A DNA stretch of 64,000 nt from assembly GCF_033807715.1 (NCBI RefSeq), contig NC_084587.1, positions 11,639,916-11,703,915 on the forward strand, read 5' to 3'. The position numbers and the translations under genes are program-made. Positions within the stretch are counted from its first letter, which is position 1. The number at the start of each line of letters is the position of its first letter. The notes under the pieces are model-generated. The model was not told the DNA's origin and searched no databases. It saw only the letters and a list, made by a program, of their open reading frames with translations. Shown here piece after piece: positions 46,285-58,773 of this stretch. Source of the DNA: Cololabis saira. Taxonomy: Eukaryota; Chordata; Actinopteri; Beloniformes; Belonidae.

Positions 46285-46963
46285 TTTACCAAAACAGCAC
46301 TTTATTAAGTGTTCATTATATCAACCACCTGTTTAACTAAAATTCTTACAGCATAAAATGCTTCACATGTATACATGCCATAAAAGTGCCTTGTTGTTCA
46401 AATTAACTTGAAAAGTATAAGAAAAAAAAATCTAAATTCTGTTTCACTAAGATTTAAAGAGCACCCTTAAATATATTTTTAACATAAAATTATAAATTGC
46501 CATGGCGATTATTAATTTATTTTTAACTTTCAGTAAACATATTGCCAATAAATGAAAAGATGTTTGAGCTCTTAGCTCCAGCCATGGCAAGGGTTATGTC
46601 TCTTGGACATGGGTCACAAGATTTAACTTGTTTAAATAACAGCAGAACATAAACAGCATGATGCAGTGTGTGCAGGAGACTATGTAAACGAGCACCAGAA
46701 CATTGTGAGGTAGCAGAAACTTTCACCGAGTAGGGCTGACAGTGGCTACAGTGACAGGCAGCTTATAGCAACTGAAATTGTTGTCTACATAATTTGACAT
46801 AAGAAAAATCATAACAAAAAAAAACCTGAAACATCTTATGTTTGTGGGCCAGTCAAAAGAAAAGGTTCAGTTTACAGTCAAAACTAGCGTTCAAGTAAAT
46901 GGGATAACAAAAACGTTTCAGCACACTGAGTAGCTCCCGGATCACAACACAGGTTTCATGCGT
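46285..46963 (-). other. 3' UTR and poly(A) signal of the broken coiled-coil gene
   Basis: After the stop codon at 46964 the minus strand continues for about 660 bases without coding potential. It reaches AATAAA at 46301-46306 (TTTATT on the plus strand), followed by a T- and GT-rich region on the minus strand. This is the usual arrangement of a 3' end. An earlier AAAATAAATTAA occurs near 46515. The UTR passes directly into the left subterminal sequence of the TIR-bounded unit. Confidence 0.6.
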
Positions 46964-47280
46964 TCATTCAAGCAATCTGTTTTTGAGAACCTGGATTTTG
47001 TTTGAAAGCCGGCGTGTATCAAGTTCCATCAAGATCTTTTGAATAAATTCCAAAGTGTACCTGAGGTCAGTTGGATAGCTCCGGTTCAGGTCGTAGATGA
47101 TCCCAAACAGTAAGGCACAAGCAGTGGCGATATCTTTGAGTTCATGAAGCACCTGCACACCTTCAACAATGATGCCAACATCTTCTGGAGACTGATCAAC
47201 ATCTGCTGCAGTTGATTAATCACATAGATGCCGATGACCGTCTGAGCCAAATCTGCCTGGGTTTCATCAGGGTTCTCACT
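46964..47280 (-). pseudogene. C-terminal exon of a teleost multi-copy gene (SAMD3-like family tail)
   Basis: A minus-strand acceptor TCTGTTTTTAG precedes base 47280. The exon begins SENPDETQADLAQTVIGIYV. After a frameshift at about 47205 it goes on SPEDVGIIVEGVQVLHELKD, TACALLFGIIYDLNRSYPTD, LRYTLEFIQKILMELDTRRL and SNKIQVLKNRLLE before TGA. I recall this tail, with DVGIVIEG and ACALLFGLIYALNLSYP, from many copies of uncharacterised teleost proteins, some named SAM-domain-containing protein 3-like. The function is not known to me. The frameshift would remove about 90 residues, so this copy is a pseudogene. It lies just 3' of the coiled-coil exon on the same strand. Confidence 0.6.
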
Positions 47281-47514
47281 CTAAAAACAGAGTACTCATC
47301 AAGACATTGAAGACAGTGTCCTTGCTTGATGCTGCATCTTTATCAAAGATTTTAATTGGGGGGCAATTTACATTTTCCAGTTAACCTATTTAGGTTAAAA
47401 CCCAAATATTTGGCGATCACGGAGTCAGCTGCACATATAGAGACATCGCTGCCCAGAAGGGAAAAAGAAAGGTTTAAAGAGGAGAGGAAGAGTTGTTGTT
47501 CTGCAGGTTTTTGG

Positions 47515-48436
47515 TTATTCTTCACTGTTTTCTTCTCCGTTCGTCTTCTGTAGTTCAACCATCTCTTTCTCAAGTTGGATCCTCAAATCTTCCATTTTCA
47601 TCTTCTGCTCTTCTGCGTGTGTGAACTCCAGCTGCAACTTTTTCTTGTCTTTTAGGATCTTTTTTGTGGCGTCTTGCATGATTACCTTGGACTGACCCAT
47701 GATAGTTTTCTCTACTTTCAAGGCTCTCTTCTCATCTTCTAGTTGTTTCCTGTCTGCCTCCAAGTTCTCCTGCTGCCGCTGCAGTATCCTCCTCTCTTTC
47801 AGGACTCTTTTCCAGTGTATGTCTGGTTGTATTGTGAACCCCTCCTTTTCTATGGTTCCCCCCGACCTCTTCCAGGCGTCTCTTATTGTCCTCTAACTTT
47901 GTGAACTTCTTCTGCAGTTTCATCTTCTGCATCTCAAGTTCTTTGTGTTCTCACTCCATTTTTTCTTTGATGTTCCGGGTTTGTGTTTTTTCCTGGTTCA
48001 GGTTTTTCCAACCCTCTTCCAGTTGTTTCTGATTGTCCTGCAACATGTTGACCTCCTGCTGCAGCTTCCTGCTCTCCATCTGTAGTTCTTGACTGTTTTC
48101 TTCCATCCTTTTCTTGATTTTCTCCATCTCAGTTCTCTCCTCATCCCGGTTTCTCTGTTTTGATTCCAGGGGTTTTATTTCCTTCTCCAAATCCATCTTT
48201 CCCTCTCTAAGTATTTCCATTTCTTTCTGATGTTCTTTCTTTTTCTCCAACAGTTCATTTTTCTCCATTTTCAGTTTTTCTTTCTGCTCCACCAAGTCAA
48301 TCTTCTCCTTTTCACTTTCTCGTTTGACTTCTTCAATCTCTCTTTTTGTCTCTTCCAGGATCTTATTCATCTGAACTGCTAGGTGTTCCTTCTCTTTCTG
48401 GAGCTCTCTGTTCTTGTCTTCAACTTTTCCCACTTT
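47515..48436 (-). pseudogene. Coiled-coil exon, 5' side cut by an LTR-like insertion
   Basis: The minus strand from 48436 encodes a very charged coiled coil: GKVEDKNRELQKEKEHLAVQ, then heptads rich in E, K, Q, L and M such as VEQKEKLKMEKNELLEKKKE, and MEKIKKRMEENSQELQME. It runs without interruption for 160 residues to a single TGA at 47951-47953. It resumes in frame as EHKELEMQKMKLQKKFTKLE and then shifts frame at a run of six G (about 47862). It ends EADRKQLEDEKRALKVEK, LEKEMVELQKTNGEENSEE, TAA at 47515. One stop and one frameshift in about 300 codons imply a young pseudogene. The 5' part is missing because a TGTTAGAC LTR-like sequence begins at 48437. The pairing with the C-terminal exon is inferred from strand and distance. 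Confidence 0.6.
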
Positions 48437-49019
<583 letters not shown>

Positions 49020-49346
49020 GGTGGTGCCCCGTTTTGATTAAGTCATTTTGATAATTCAATTTGATAAATAATCAACTTTATTAATTATTAATAATTGTAG
49101 GAGGACCATTATTAATAACTCTATTGATAACCTGAAACAGCGCTCCCTTGTGGCACAACAGCGGGATTTCACGAGATCGAAGAGGATGTACAGTTATAGA
49201 CATTTTACTTTACAGTTGGGCAATCTTAACAGAAACAAATAAACCTGATGTCACATAGTTTTACTTTCAAACAATACTACTAACTTAAGTTGATTCAAAA
49301 AACTCAAGGTTTGTGAGTTATTATTTCCTTTTTTTTTATAATTTCC
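49020..49346. other. LTR-adjacent leader and right subterminal region of the TIR-bounded unit
   Basis: To about 49190 the sequence follows the presumed LTR and holds the primer-site-like motif and AATAATTATTAA-rich stretches. From about 49200 it becomes rich in AACTTAAGTTGATTC-like phrases and leads into the TTTTTTTTGAGTG end. Confidence 0.45.
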
Positions 49347-49359
49347 TTTTTTTTGAGTG

Positions 49360-51112
49360 CATGTTCAGCCGTATAATGTCCAAGCACATCTCTTGCCCCG
49401 TGCCAGAAACAAGGACTGATACTATGCTTGAGCTCGGAGCTCAACTCAAATGAACCACCCCTAACCCTAGGTTATCCTATATATCTGTCCTCTTAACTCC
49501 CCATTGAAGGGAATAACATAGGAAGCGATATGCTTCCGGTCAAATGATAGAGCTCAATGTCAATTAGGACCTTTTTTGTCCAGTTGCCCTGGACTTCACT
49601 CTGTCCGTCCAAACCCAGACACTCCAGAATCAAAGCAGAGTTCCTTCTGCTTGTCTGTGCTCTCCACAAGTTATCTTCCCCTCCGCCTTTATTATTAACC
49701 TGTAGTTTTCTTTGTTCATTTTTCACAGCCACATAGCTACAAGGCCTCTCCCCAAAAGCATTCCTGAGTTTCAAAAAACATTGAAGACAGGAAAGAATAA
49801 TATTTCCTCCTCAACCTTGTGATTGTGAGCTCATGGACAGTCTTTGTCATCCTCTCTCAAATTGTTCCAGAACATCGCTCGGAGACAGTTGCCAGTTACT
49901 CTGAACATAGTTCACAGTCAATTTTAAATAATGTTCTTATTTATAAAATAGTTAAAACCTGGATTTCTGCAAGTTATGGATATCCATCATTTTTTTTTTA
50001 AATACATGCTTGTAGGGATCTCAAGGAGATTATGGATCTGAAAAACATTACACCGCTCTCCTAAAAGAATATAAATATAATCAGTGTTTGGTCATAAATC
50101 TCTTTCAATACATTTAAAAAAAGAAAACAGCAGGTAATTTAAATGTCATGCGACTAAAGTGTAACCATGACAGGACTTTTTAAACCTGTTATTAATCTTT
50201 AAATAGTTATTTAGTTCTCCTTGTTAAAAATGACACCCCTTTCTCATTATTCATATGCAACCACATACGTGTGCATTTGAATTGACATAAGATAAAATGC
50301 AATCTGATTATTTTTTTATCATATGCAGCGTGCAAAGGGAGGACAATTTTCACCCCCCAAAAAATGGCTTGAAAAATTTGTTTCTAAAAGTGGCCTAAAC
50401 TATCCCATTTTGCAAAATTATTGTAGCGCAAACACATAATAAGATCCTGAAAGCTGCTTGAAGGAGGAGTAAAGGAAGGCTAATTGAGAAAAGCAGTTTA
50501 TTTAGCTAATTTAAAGTTTCATAGTGAATTTAATTACCACTCAGTGAATAATTTCCTCACGTTGTTTCATTTCAGACAACCATGGCCATAATTCCTGAAG
50601 TTAAACACAGCGCCACAGTTTTTTTCTCCTTCTCTTTTCTCTCTCACAAAGCTCATTATCCACTGCTTCCCCTTCCTCTCTCTTCTCGCCTCCATCCTCT
50701 GGCTTAACTTTATGTTTCAACTCCAGAGCTCATCTTGTTCGCTGCAGCCAATTTAAAGGCAGTTTAATCCTGGAGAGCATTCTGCTGCTTTTCCGCAGTT
50801 ACACCCCTGCGATTGATGTCTGTCGAGATCTGATCTAATGTTCAGCATTTCTGTGATTGACACCACAGATGTGCTCCTATAAAAGCCAGTGGATGCAAAA
50901 GCACAATAAAATAAAATAAAATAAAAAAGAGGATCTTGATTGCATTTGATATTAACTTGCAAAACAGGAGGTTTCTGCTGCTGGGCTAATTTTGCTTTTC
51001 TTGCCTTCTCTTTCAAACACACTGTTTGCAACAGCCTTGATTGGCCTCAAGGGTGTAACTGTTGACATGGTGTATGAAAAAGCTGAAAGAAAGCCAAGTC
51101 AAAGTCAGCTCC

Positions 51113-51150
<38 letters not shown>

Positions 51151-52300
51151 TAAGTGGGACATGTAGCCTAAGGGTATCATTTCATATTGCGAAGTTAATC
51201 TGCTGGGATCTGAAACAGATGAATATTGCATACAACAAAGCGCATAATTTTGATTCAAAGTAAATCACACAGCGTCGGTTTCTGTTCACATCTGAAAGGA
51301 GATGAAATTCACATGTAAAATGTATGCATGTTTGGTAGGTCACCAGAGTCAGCCAGCATTTTGTATGTTTGTTTGTTTTTCGTCTTGGCCAGGGGCTATA
51401 CATGAATTAACTCTACTTAATGGGATCTCAGGGTAAAATTTGCATTCCATCGATCTTGATAACTTAATGTTGATTTGCGATTGACGGAAGCGTTGTTAGT
51501 TATCCGTGGTCCGGACAGCTGTGTTATCATTTTAATTCCTGTTAAGTGAAAGTGCATTTTTAGCATTGAATGATGATCTAAGCTTACACTAAGTGTTCCT
51601 GGATGATGCGTCAGAGTCCCTGTGTGAACGTTAAATTGAGTCACAGTGCCGTCCCGAAACGAGGCTCCACGCCAAGCCTCGTTGTGGCAAGGCAGGTTTT
51701 CCACACGCCTACCAGAAAATGTGTATATGGGCAGATGCTTTGAGAGTGTGCATAAATAATACAAAGCATCTCCATGACTCCTGCACTCTTGGCTAGAGAG
51801 CTGTTTATGAAGTGGGTGAGCTTGTGTCGAGCAGTTTAACTCAGTCTAAAAGCTTTAAAATTTAGTCTGAACGAAACGAAAAAAAGAGGAACGTTTGAGC
51901 ACAAAGGACCAAAGTACAGCAATGCCACAAGTCATGGTGAAAAATTCAAACCAGAATCTTTTTTTTTTTTCTTTTACTCTTGGAGGCAGCACAAACAAGT
52001 TGCAGATGGACTTTGTTCATTTTATAGTCGCCCCTCGTTGCCCCTGAAACAAATATCTGCTTAAATGCTTCAGTTTCTCACTAGCTCTTCTCTAAATATT
52101 TGGTATATTTATCAAGACAAGGTCAAAACAGGTGAAATGTGATATACACCCTCATATAGCTGTAGGGTTTAGTGAATTATTTCTTACTGTTGTTTACTAC
52201 AGATTTTAAAATACCGACAATATTGGCAATTCTAAATATCAGCTACCCATTCACCTTATCAATATCCATGGTTGCTGGAAGCCCACAAACATTTATTTTT
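49360..52300. other. No recognised gene; A28 tract and possible conserved non-coding stretch
   Basis: AT-rich unique-looking DNA. At about 50440-50625 several TAATTT, ATTTA and CCATGGCCATAATTCC phrases lie in non-repetitive sequence, the texture of a vertebrate regulatory element. An uninterrupted A run lies at 51118-51145. The 115-codon minus-strand frame 51417-51764 resembles nothing I know. Confidence 0.4.
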
Positions 52301-52920
52301 GGAATATAAGCATATTTCTGTTAGGTTTCTGAAACCTGCGGGTTCGTTGAAATGAGAAGGAAGACACTTTGTTAGAAATAAAGACAGTTAAAGATTTTCT
52401 TATTGGAGATTCAAAGGAAGATTGTATAAGGACCTTTCTGTTCAGCTGACAACTTCCCAGAAAAGATCAACTGAAATTGTGCATAGAGGTTTTCTTCTGA
52501 CAAAAATGCAAATATGTAGATATATGACTACAAGATACTTGGCTAAACTGATGGAGAGGAACTGTGGTTTAGACTTGGCCCTCCCTTCGTTAAGCCTTGA
52601 TTGGTCCCAATCACTCGGCTCTCTTCGTCTTCTTTCGCTCCCCAGACATCATGGACTTGCTCTTCATGTAATCACTCTTGGTTGTCTTTTCTTGGAAGCT
52701 GTTCTTTAGATAAGGTAACTACTTCAAGTGATTAAGAATTGATATACGTAAGCATGTGTGATACCTTCAAACGATAAAGAATGTGCATGCGTAGGCATGT
52801 AAGCAAGGTCAAGGATTCCAACTGATGTTCAGAGCGATGTTATCGATGTTTTACTTCTCTGTACCTCATCCAAAGGCTAAAAAAACATTCTCAACATCTA
52901 TGCTTCTGCAAAATATTATC
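52301..52920. other. Possible LTR-like or retroelement remnant, unclassified
   Basis: GGTTCGTTGAAATGAG, AGAAATAAAGACAG and a GC-richer block (52570-52690) followed by GATAAAGAATGTGCATGCG have the composition of a retroelement end region. I could not find matching copies, a primer site or coding domains in the window. Confidence 0.2.
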
Positions 52921-55900
52921 TAGATTTAACAAACAGATGTCAGACAGGGCATAGCATACAGTATGTGTGTTAATGACATCCTGAAACAGCAGCTGCAGCT
53001 GTAGACTGTATAAAAAGAACTGGACAAATCCAATGCATTTATGTTGAAGAGTGATTTTGAAACCTCTTTAAGTTCTCTGCACAATGCCACACCAGCAGAA
53101 ACTGAAGCTGCCCAAGTTAATGCAAAAGTGGGCAAAAGGAGGGGGCCTGGAAGCCGGCTGGAAAACTCCTGCATAAACTCATTAATTGCAAGTTAGAGAG
53201 CTTAGATGGCTCAGCTCATGCTAATCTATAACACTAATGAATGTTAATTTACAATAATTCTGCTTGCTCTGCCTTCAGTAAAATTATAAAAAGGTAGAAA
53301 AAAGTTAATAACAATTTTGTGATAAATATTTCATAAATCATTAGTTGTATTTCCTGTTAAAGGTACAAGCTAAGAATGGTTATTCAGTCAGTCTTAGTTT
53401 GCCTGTATTTTATTGCAGTGGCATAGTCTGTGGTTGTAATGTATTCTGGGTAGCAGGAACAGTCTCCAGCGTACACTCATGTCCAAGTTGCTCCTGTATC
53501 TTACATCTCACCCAAACCCACAAAACCAATGGCTGTAAGTTTAATAGGTGTTGAATAGCTAATGCAATAAGAATCACTTTAGCATCACTTTAATACGTTT
53601 TATAACCTCAGTTAGAGATCGTTTTTCTCTATACGTTTATTGCCAGGAAATAGACCTAACTCATGCATAGAGCTAGCTAAATTAGCATATCTATGCCGCT
53701 ATTAATATGTATTAATTGTATTAATACATTAATTGTATTAATAATAATTGCAATCATCTATTAATCTGTAATTTCGTTGTCATGAAATATGAACAATGAC
53801 CATAAAGAATCTTGATTCTTGAATTAATTTGCATAATGGATATAACTGTTGATAGGCTAATGTGATTTTCGGTCAAGTTTAATGCATAGTTGGGCGCTGT
53901 TTCCTGATACAGTACATGTATGTCACAATACCACACTGATATATATTTTTTTCTTTTCTGTGTTAGGTATTACAGTTACACTCGACCTTTTCAAGCCACA
54001 ATGTTAAATTGTAAGCTGTCTCAAGAAGACGTTAATAAAAGAGCAATATGTTTGGATCCTGCCATGTGAACGTGAGTTTGGCTTTGTGTTTATCTACGTT
54101 AACATACACAGAGTATCTAACACGTAGTGGTAACAGTATACTGTATACAAATCTGTCCATACATCTGCAGGGATGGTGCTCTTGGCACAGTTAACAGAAA
54201 CAAAATGTATTATCTTTAAGAAATGTTGTTTTATAATTTAACTTCCACATTTCACCACACTTTCTTAATCGCTTCACTATTATTTACTTCAGCATTTAAT
54301 GTTTAATTTAATATTTAATCTGATGTTATGCTTTAAGTGCAATTTTTGTGGAATTTTGTGAAAATGTATATATTCTTGAATAAGAATTTCCATACTGATG
54401 ATTACATTTCATTTTTACTTGTATATGGCAACAAAACACGCGCAGAGTAGATTAGTAGCAGCTAGTTGTTTGACACCTTAAACTTTAACTCTTAATCAAA
54501 AGACTATGCCCTTAGTTATGCATACATTTTGGCTGATGTGACAGATACATTTTTACTCACCATGCAGTTGTCATGGATATGAAATATAGCCCTGGAGATC
54601 AAAACCATTTTTGAACATGGGATGTTTTCTCCTGCAACATTTTAACATGTGGATCGACAGCGATTGACTCGCATTTTGAATCGGTCCCTTGTGGTCTTAG
54701 GAGGAACTGCAATGTTCTTCACTTCCTGTATTAATTCAGACTGGAAGGCCAGATGTAGCCCCTTGGTTGCTGCCTCTAATATTAATATCATAAAATGCAC
54801 CTGAGTGTTATATAGCATTAACAATTAACATTCATGTTTCACTAGTTTCCTTCTGACCCTGATGAAGTCTTTTAATATACTTACTCTACTTTTTTTTTTT
54901 TTTCAATTGCTTGCCTTACTTTATGATGAGACATTTGAGATCATTGGGGATGTGATTAATTATTCCAAAACAGGATACAGCTGTCCAATATTTATACTAG
55001 CAGAGGGCTAATGGTTTCACAAACTGCTGTGATAGAATGGGGTGACATTCATATGAAGGGCAGTCTTAACTGTTTGATCATGCTTTGAAATATTTAATTA
55101 TGTTATCGTCCTCATTGCGGCTTCTGCTTCTACTTGAACGGCAAGAGCACTAATGTTCCTAGCTGATTTACTCCACGTGGGTAAAATGAAAGGGAGACGA
55201 GCTGCAGAGCCACACTCTGCTGTTCCAGATTGAGTGTTGTAGCAAGGGAAAACACTTTTGTCCATTTTTTTCCATCTCTCCCACAGTAAGTGAGTAGTGT
55301 ATTGCCTCATTATAATCTGCTTGTGTGTGTGTGTTTTTTTATTTTATTATTATTGTTTCCAGAGGTGGAATGTCAATTACAGAATGTGGAGCATGTTCAG
55401 ATTCCCGTGGAGAGAGAGGGTTTTTATAAAAACGCCTGGAGCTTTCTGTCGGCTCCCTGTTATCGGCCTGTTTAATCAACGAGTCTATATTTACACATTT
55501 GCTTTTTCGAAGTCATTGCTTTTTGGAACTTTAATAATTTACATGTTTACAGGAAAAGAAGAAAAAACTAAACCAGCCGTTGCCCAGATGTAGCACAACA
55601 ATAATGTTGCATAGATGAATGCAAAATTATTGCTGATTGAAGGCTTGAGAAAAATGGAGTGAATAATGAATGAATGCTATATTCAGCAGCATTTTAACAG
55701 GGAACATGTGGCCAGACCAGTGTCAAATTGTGCTGCAGTTGATTTTGATAGAAGCCAAGTCTCTATCCTGTTGTGGTGCAGCTATCAGTTCAATCAACGA
55801 CTCATTTCTCAGTCACAAATAAACAAAGGTGATCACTCAACCCTGGGGAGTCAAATAAAAGTGTAGATTTTACCTGATAAACCCCCCTTTTAAGTAAATG

Positions 55901-57145
55901 TGCTACATACAGATTTTAAAACCCATTTAGTAGCCAATGGTAGCATACATATGGCTACAAGACCCATTCTTAATGCAGAGCTGCACAGTGCAATATACTC
56001 CTATAGTACAGTACATGTAGGAGGGAAATTGAGCCTGCATGGTCAACGATACTGGTATCATACACAGTGTTGGTCATGTAGTGCGGGACGGGACACTAGC
56101 ACAAAATGTGAGCTGAAACAGGCAAACAAACAAAAAGCACTGTCCAAAAAAATGTGCCCACATAAATTCCTGATAGGGCTTAAAATGAGAAAACTGCTTT
56201 GGGGCTTGTAATGGATAAATAACAGGAGGCCTGTGTGGGTTTTGTAAGGTCATGTCCACCGCAGTGCTTTACCAAACCCACATGAGTCCTACATGGGTGT
56301 TCTGTGGGATAAGTGTGGGTTTACTTTGCCCAAATAACCACAGTAAACCCACATCTATCTGTGTGGAGCCTACATGGGCATGCCTTTACAATACTCCAGA
56401 TTTCTCCATAAATTGATCAAAATCCTCAGTCTTGATGCAGTCTTTTCAGCTCTTTAGATCGCCTTAAAAAATAAATGTTATGAATTTTGAATCTGGATTC
56501 TCTTGGTATGAAAATGATGAAGTAAATTACACTGAATGGGAATAAAATGGAACTAAATTGGATTGCAGATCATTGGACTGTAATAAATTGGTTTCTGTGT
56601 AAAGTGCCATGAGATGACTTTTCTTGTGAACTGGCACTTTACAAATAATGTGACATTAACTGAGATTTTCAACCAAGTCACAAAAGTAAGTAATGTATTG
56701 CTGTACAAGGTAGTACTAAATGATCCTATCTCTTACCCTAATTAATGGAACATTAATGAAAAATGTTTCAGTGGCTGATCAGTCCAGCGTGCTGCTTGTA
56801 CACATTTTAAGCCATTCATTTGCAGAGTACAGCTTTGTTTCACTTCAGGCCCCACTACAACATTTCCATTGGATTTAGGGGTTCGACTTAGCCATCACAT
56901 ACATTATTAGAACATTAACGCTTCCTTAAGCCTCAGCAAAACAATTTTGTAATCATGGTTACTTTCCTGATTCATGACACATTTTCCAAATTCATTGTTT
57001 TATCAATGATGACAAGCCCCTCTGGTCCCGATGCAGTGAACCATCCCCTAACCATTCTACTACTACCACCATGTTTACAGATGTGACAAGATTCTTATGC
57101 AAAAAGGATGTTTCTTTTCTACAAATGTAATGGTTCTTACCATAT
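52921..57145. other. No recognised gene; minor repeats
   Basis: A repeat-like stretch near 54590-54790 (GGAAGGCCAGATGTAGCCCC) resembles a common fish dispersed repeat. At 56220-56400 the sequence is built of near copies of CCCACATGGG-type words and includes an 11-bp inverted repeat (56315-56325 and 56342-56352). The start of a possible TTAA element (TTAAAGGTACAAGC, 53356) has no right end. The remainder is AT-rich with no supported frame. Confidence 0.4.
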
Positions 57146-57149
57146 TTAA

Positions 57150-57733
57150 AGCTAGGGTCTACGATCTTGAGTTTAAAAAAAAAACACCTACTCCCCACAA
57201 AAACTCCCTCCCCCCTGTGCTCTGCCTCACATGAAGCTCCCGCCTCCGACACACCCCCACTGGCACGGGAGCCAGCAGGACCGAAAACAAGCGGCGCCGG
57301 ATTTAAATCAAAGTAAAAAAAAAGTAAATAAAAGTCCATTGGAAAACAAATACAACGCAGAGCCGTGTGTGTTGGTGTTTGTTCGTGTCTGCGAGATACA
57401 ACAATGGAATCACAGGTAAGATACCATGTTACTCATTCAAATGTCCACAGCTGCTAAGCTCAATATGTCCTTCGTGTTGCCGTACTTTGGGAGGCGGGGA
57501 GTAGGGTGAGGACTGTCCAATCACTGACATTCAAGCAGATTGACCAATAGGCGCCGTTCAGGCCGAATGGCGCCTATTGGTTGACTTCTTTGCAGGATTA
57601 CAGCAGATAGAAGAAATATTTTCTTTTGGTTCTTTTTGCTAATCATATTTCATAGGTTACACTATTGGGCCATAACAACCTTATAAATGACTTTGATAAA
57701 AATGTACAATATGTAAAATCGTAGACCCTAGCT
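57150..57733. mobile_element. TTAA-target DNA element (AGCTAGGGTCTACGAT family), 584 bp
   Basis: TTAA at 57146-57149 and 57734-57737 flank the ends AGCTAGGGTCTACGAT and ATCGTAGACCCTAGCT, a perfect 16-bp inverted repeat. The inside holds an ATG (about 57404) followed closely by CAGGTAAG (about 57414-57421), which looks like a short first exon and donor. No transposase. Confidence 0.92.
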
Positions 57734-57737
57734 TTAA

Positions 57738-58264
57738 GTCCTAAAATGTTATTTTTGTGTTGTCTCTCCACAAGCATTTTTCCTATACAACAAGAGTCTG
57801 ACTTATCAGCAATAGTTACAAGCAAACTGCAGAGTGGCAGCAATGTTCTTTTCAGGCAGATGTCTCTTTGTAGCCCTGCAATGCACGTTATTGCTGGTCC
57901 GTGTTCTCCTGATGATATTGCAGCCCCTAAGTTCTTGCAGATTGTAGAACAAAAGACCATCTGAAGTCACCCGGGTAACTCAAATGACACTATCATTTTT
58001 CTAAAATGATTACTACAAAAATGGTTCTCCGGTGACATTCCAACTCTGCCGCAATAATAAATTCCTGGTTAATGTTATGCAGCTGTCGTAGTAATGATGA
58101 CTTTGTTTTTGAAAAGGGAAACATCCCAGCTCCAAGAAAAGATGCACTTCAGTGTTTGGCCAGCTGGTGAGCCTTAACCACCTTCCTGTACAGATAGCTC
58201 TATGAAACATTTACTTTGCTTCCTCTGTTTGGAGGACTTTAGTATTTGATAAGATTCAGGGTAA
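57738..58264. other. No recognised gene
   Basis: Short open frames on both strands (57643-57964) resemble nothing known, and no repeat was recognised. Confidence 0.4.
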
Positions 58265-58275
58265 AATTTTGAACT

Positions 58276-58773
58276 TACTACTACTACTGCTGTCATTTAG
58301 CAGACGTTTTTATCCAAAGCGACTTACATCTGAGAGACCAACACAAGCAAGAAGTCCCATCGGAGGGTCCAGCTGGATAAATGCTGGTCAGACTGCTGAG
58401 AGTCCAGACACAGCTGCTGCCATGCTAGTGCTAGTGCTTTCTTTTGTTTTGTTTTGTTGAATTGTTCCCTTCCCACTAAACAAAAAAGTCCCTTTTATAC
58501 AACAAAACTATGTCTTAAAAGACATCATACGATCATCTTGTCATAAGTGCATGCAGCTCTTTCAGTGCTGAGTCCTGCAAAGAGCTGGACAAATCTTCTA
58601 ACTGATTCTGATGAGCAGAGAAGTTTACTAGATGCAGAAGAGTCTTTAGCTTGCTCTTAAAAGTAGGTACAGACCCTGCAGATCAGACAGTTTGGTAGGT
58701 CATTCAACCATCTTGGAACAATGGAGGAAAAGAGTCTGGCTACTGATTTCACACCATGTTGTGGTGGAAGCTC
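58276..58773 (+). repeat. Common fish dispersed repeat, left part
   Basis: GTCATTTAGCAGACG, then TTTTATCCAAAGCGACTTAC and later AGTCTTTAGCTTGCTCTTAA, AGATCAGACAG and CACCATGTTGTGGTGGAAG follow in the order known for a widespread teleost repeat. A shorter copy is at 19.88-19.95 kb. It is broken by a transposon and resumes at about 59768. Confidence 0.7.

Noticed and set aside
45909..46292. 127-codon minus-strand frame with repeated GHAWNTSLGRRDMPG-type words
   Set aside because: Antisense shadow of the 32-bp triplication in the RTE fragment.
51417..51764. 115-codon minus-strand frame
   Set aside because: No recognisable domain, no exon signals; expected by chance in this much sequence.
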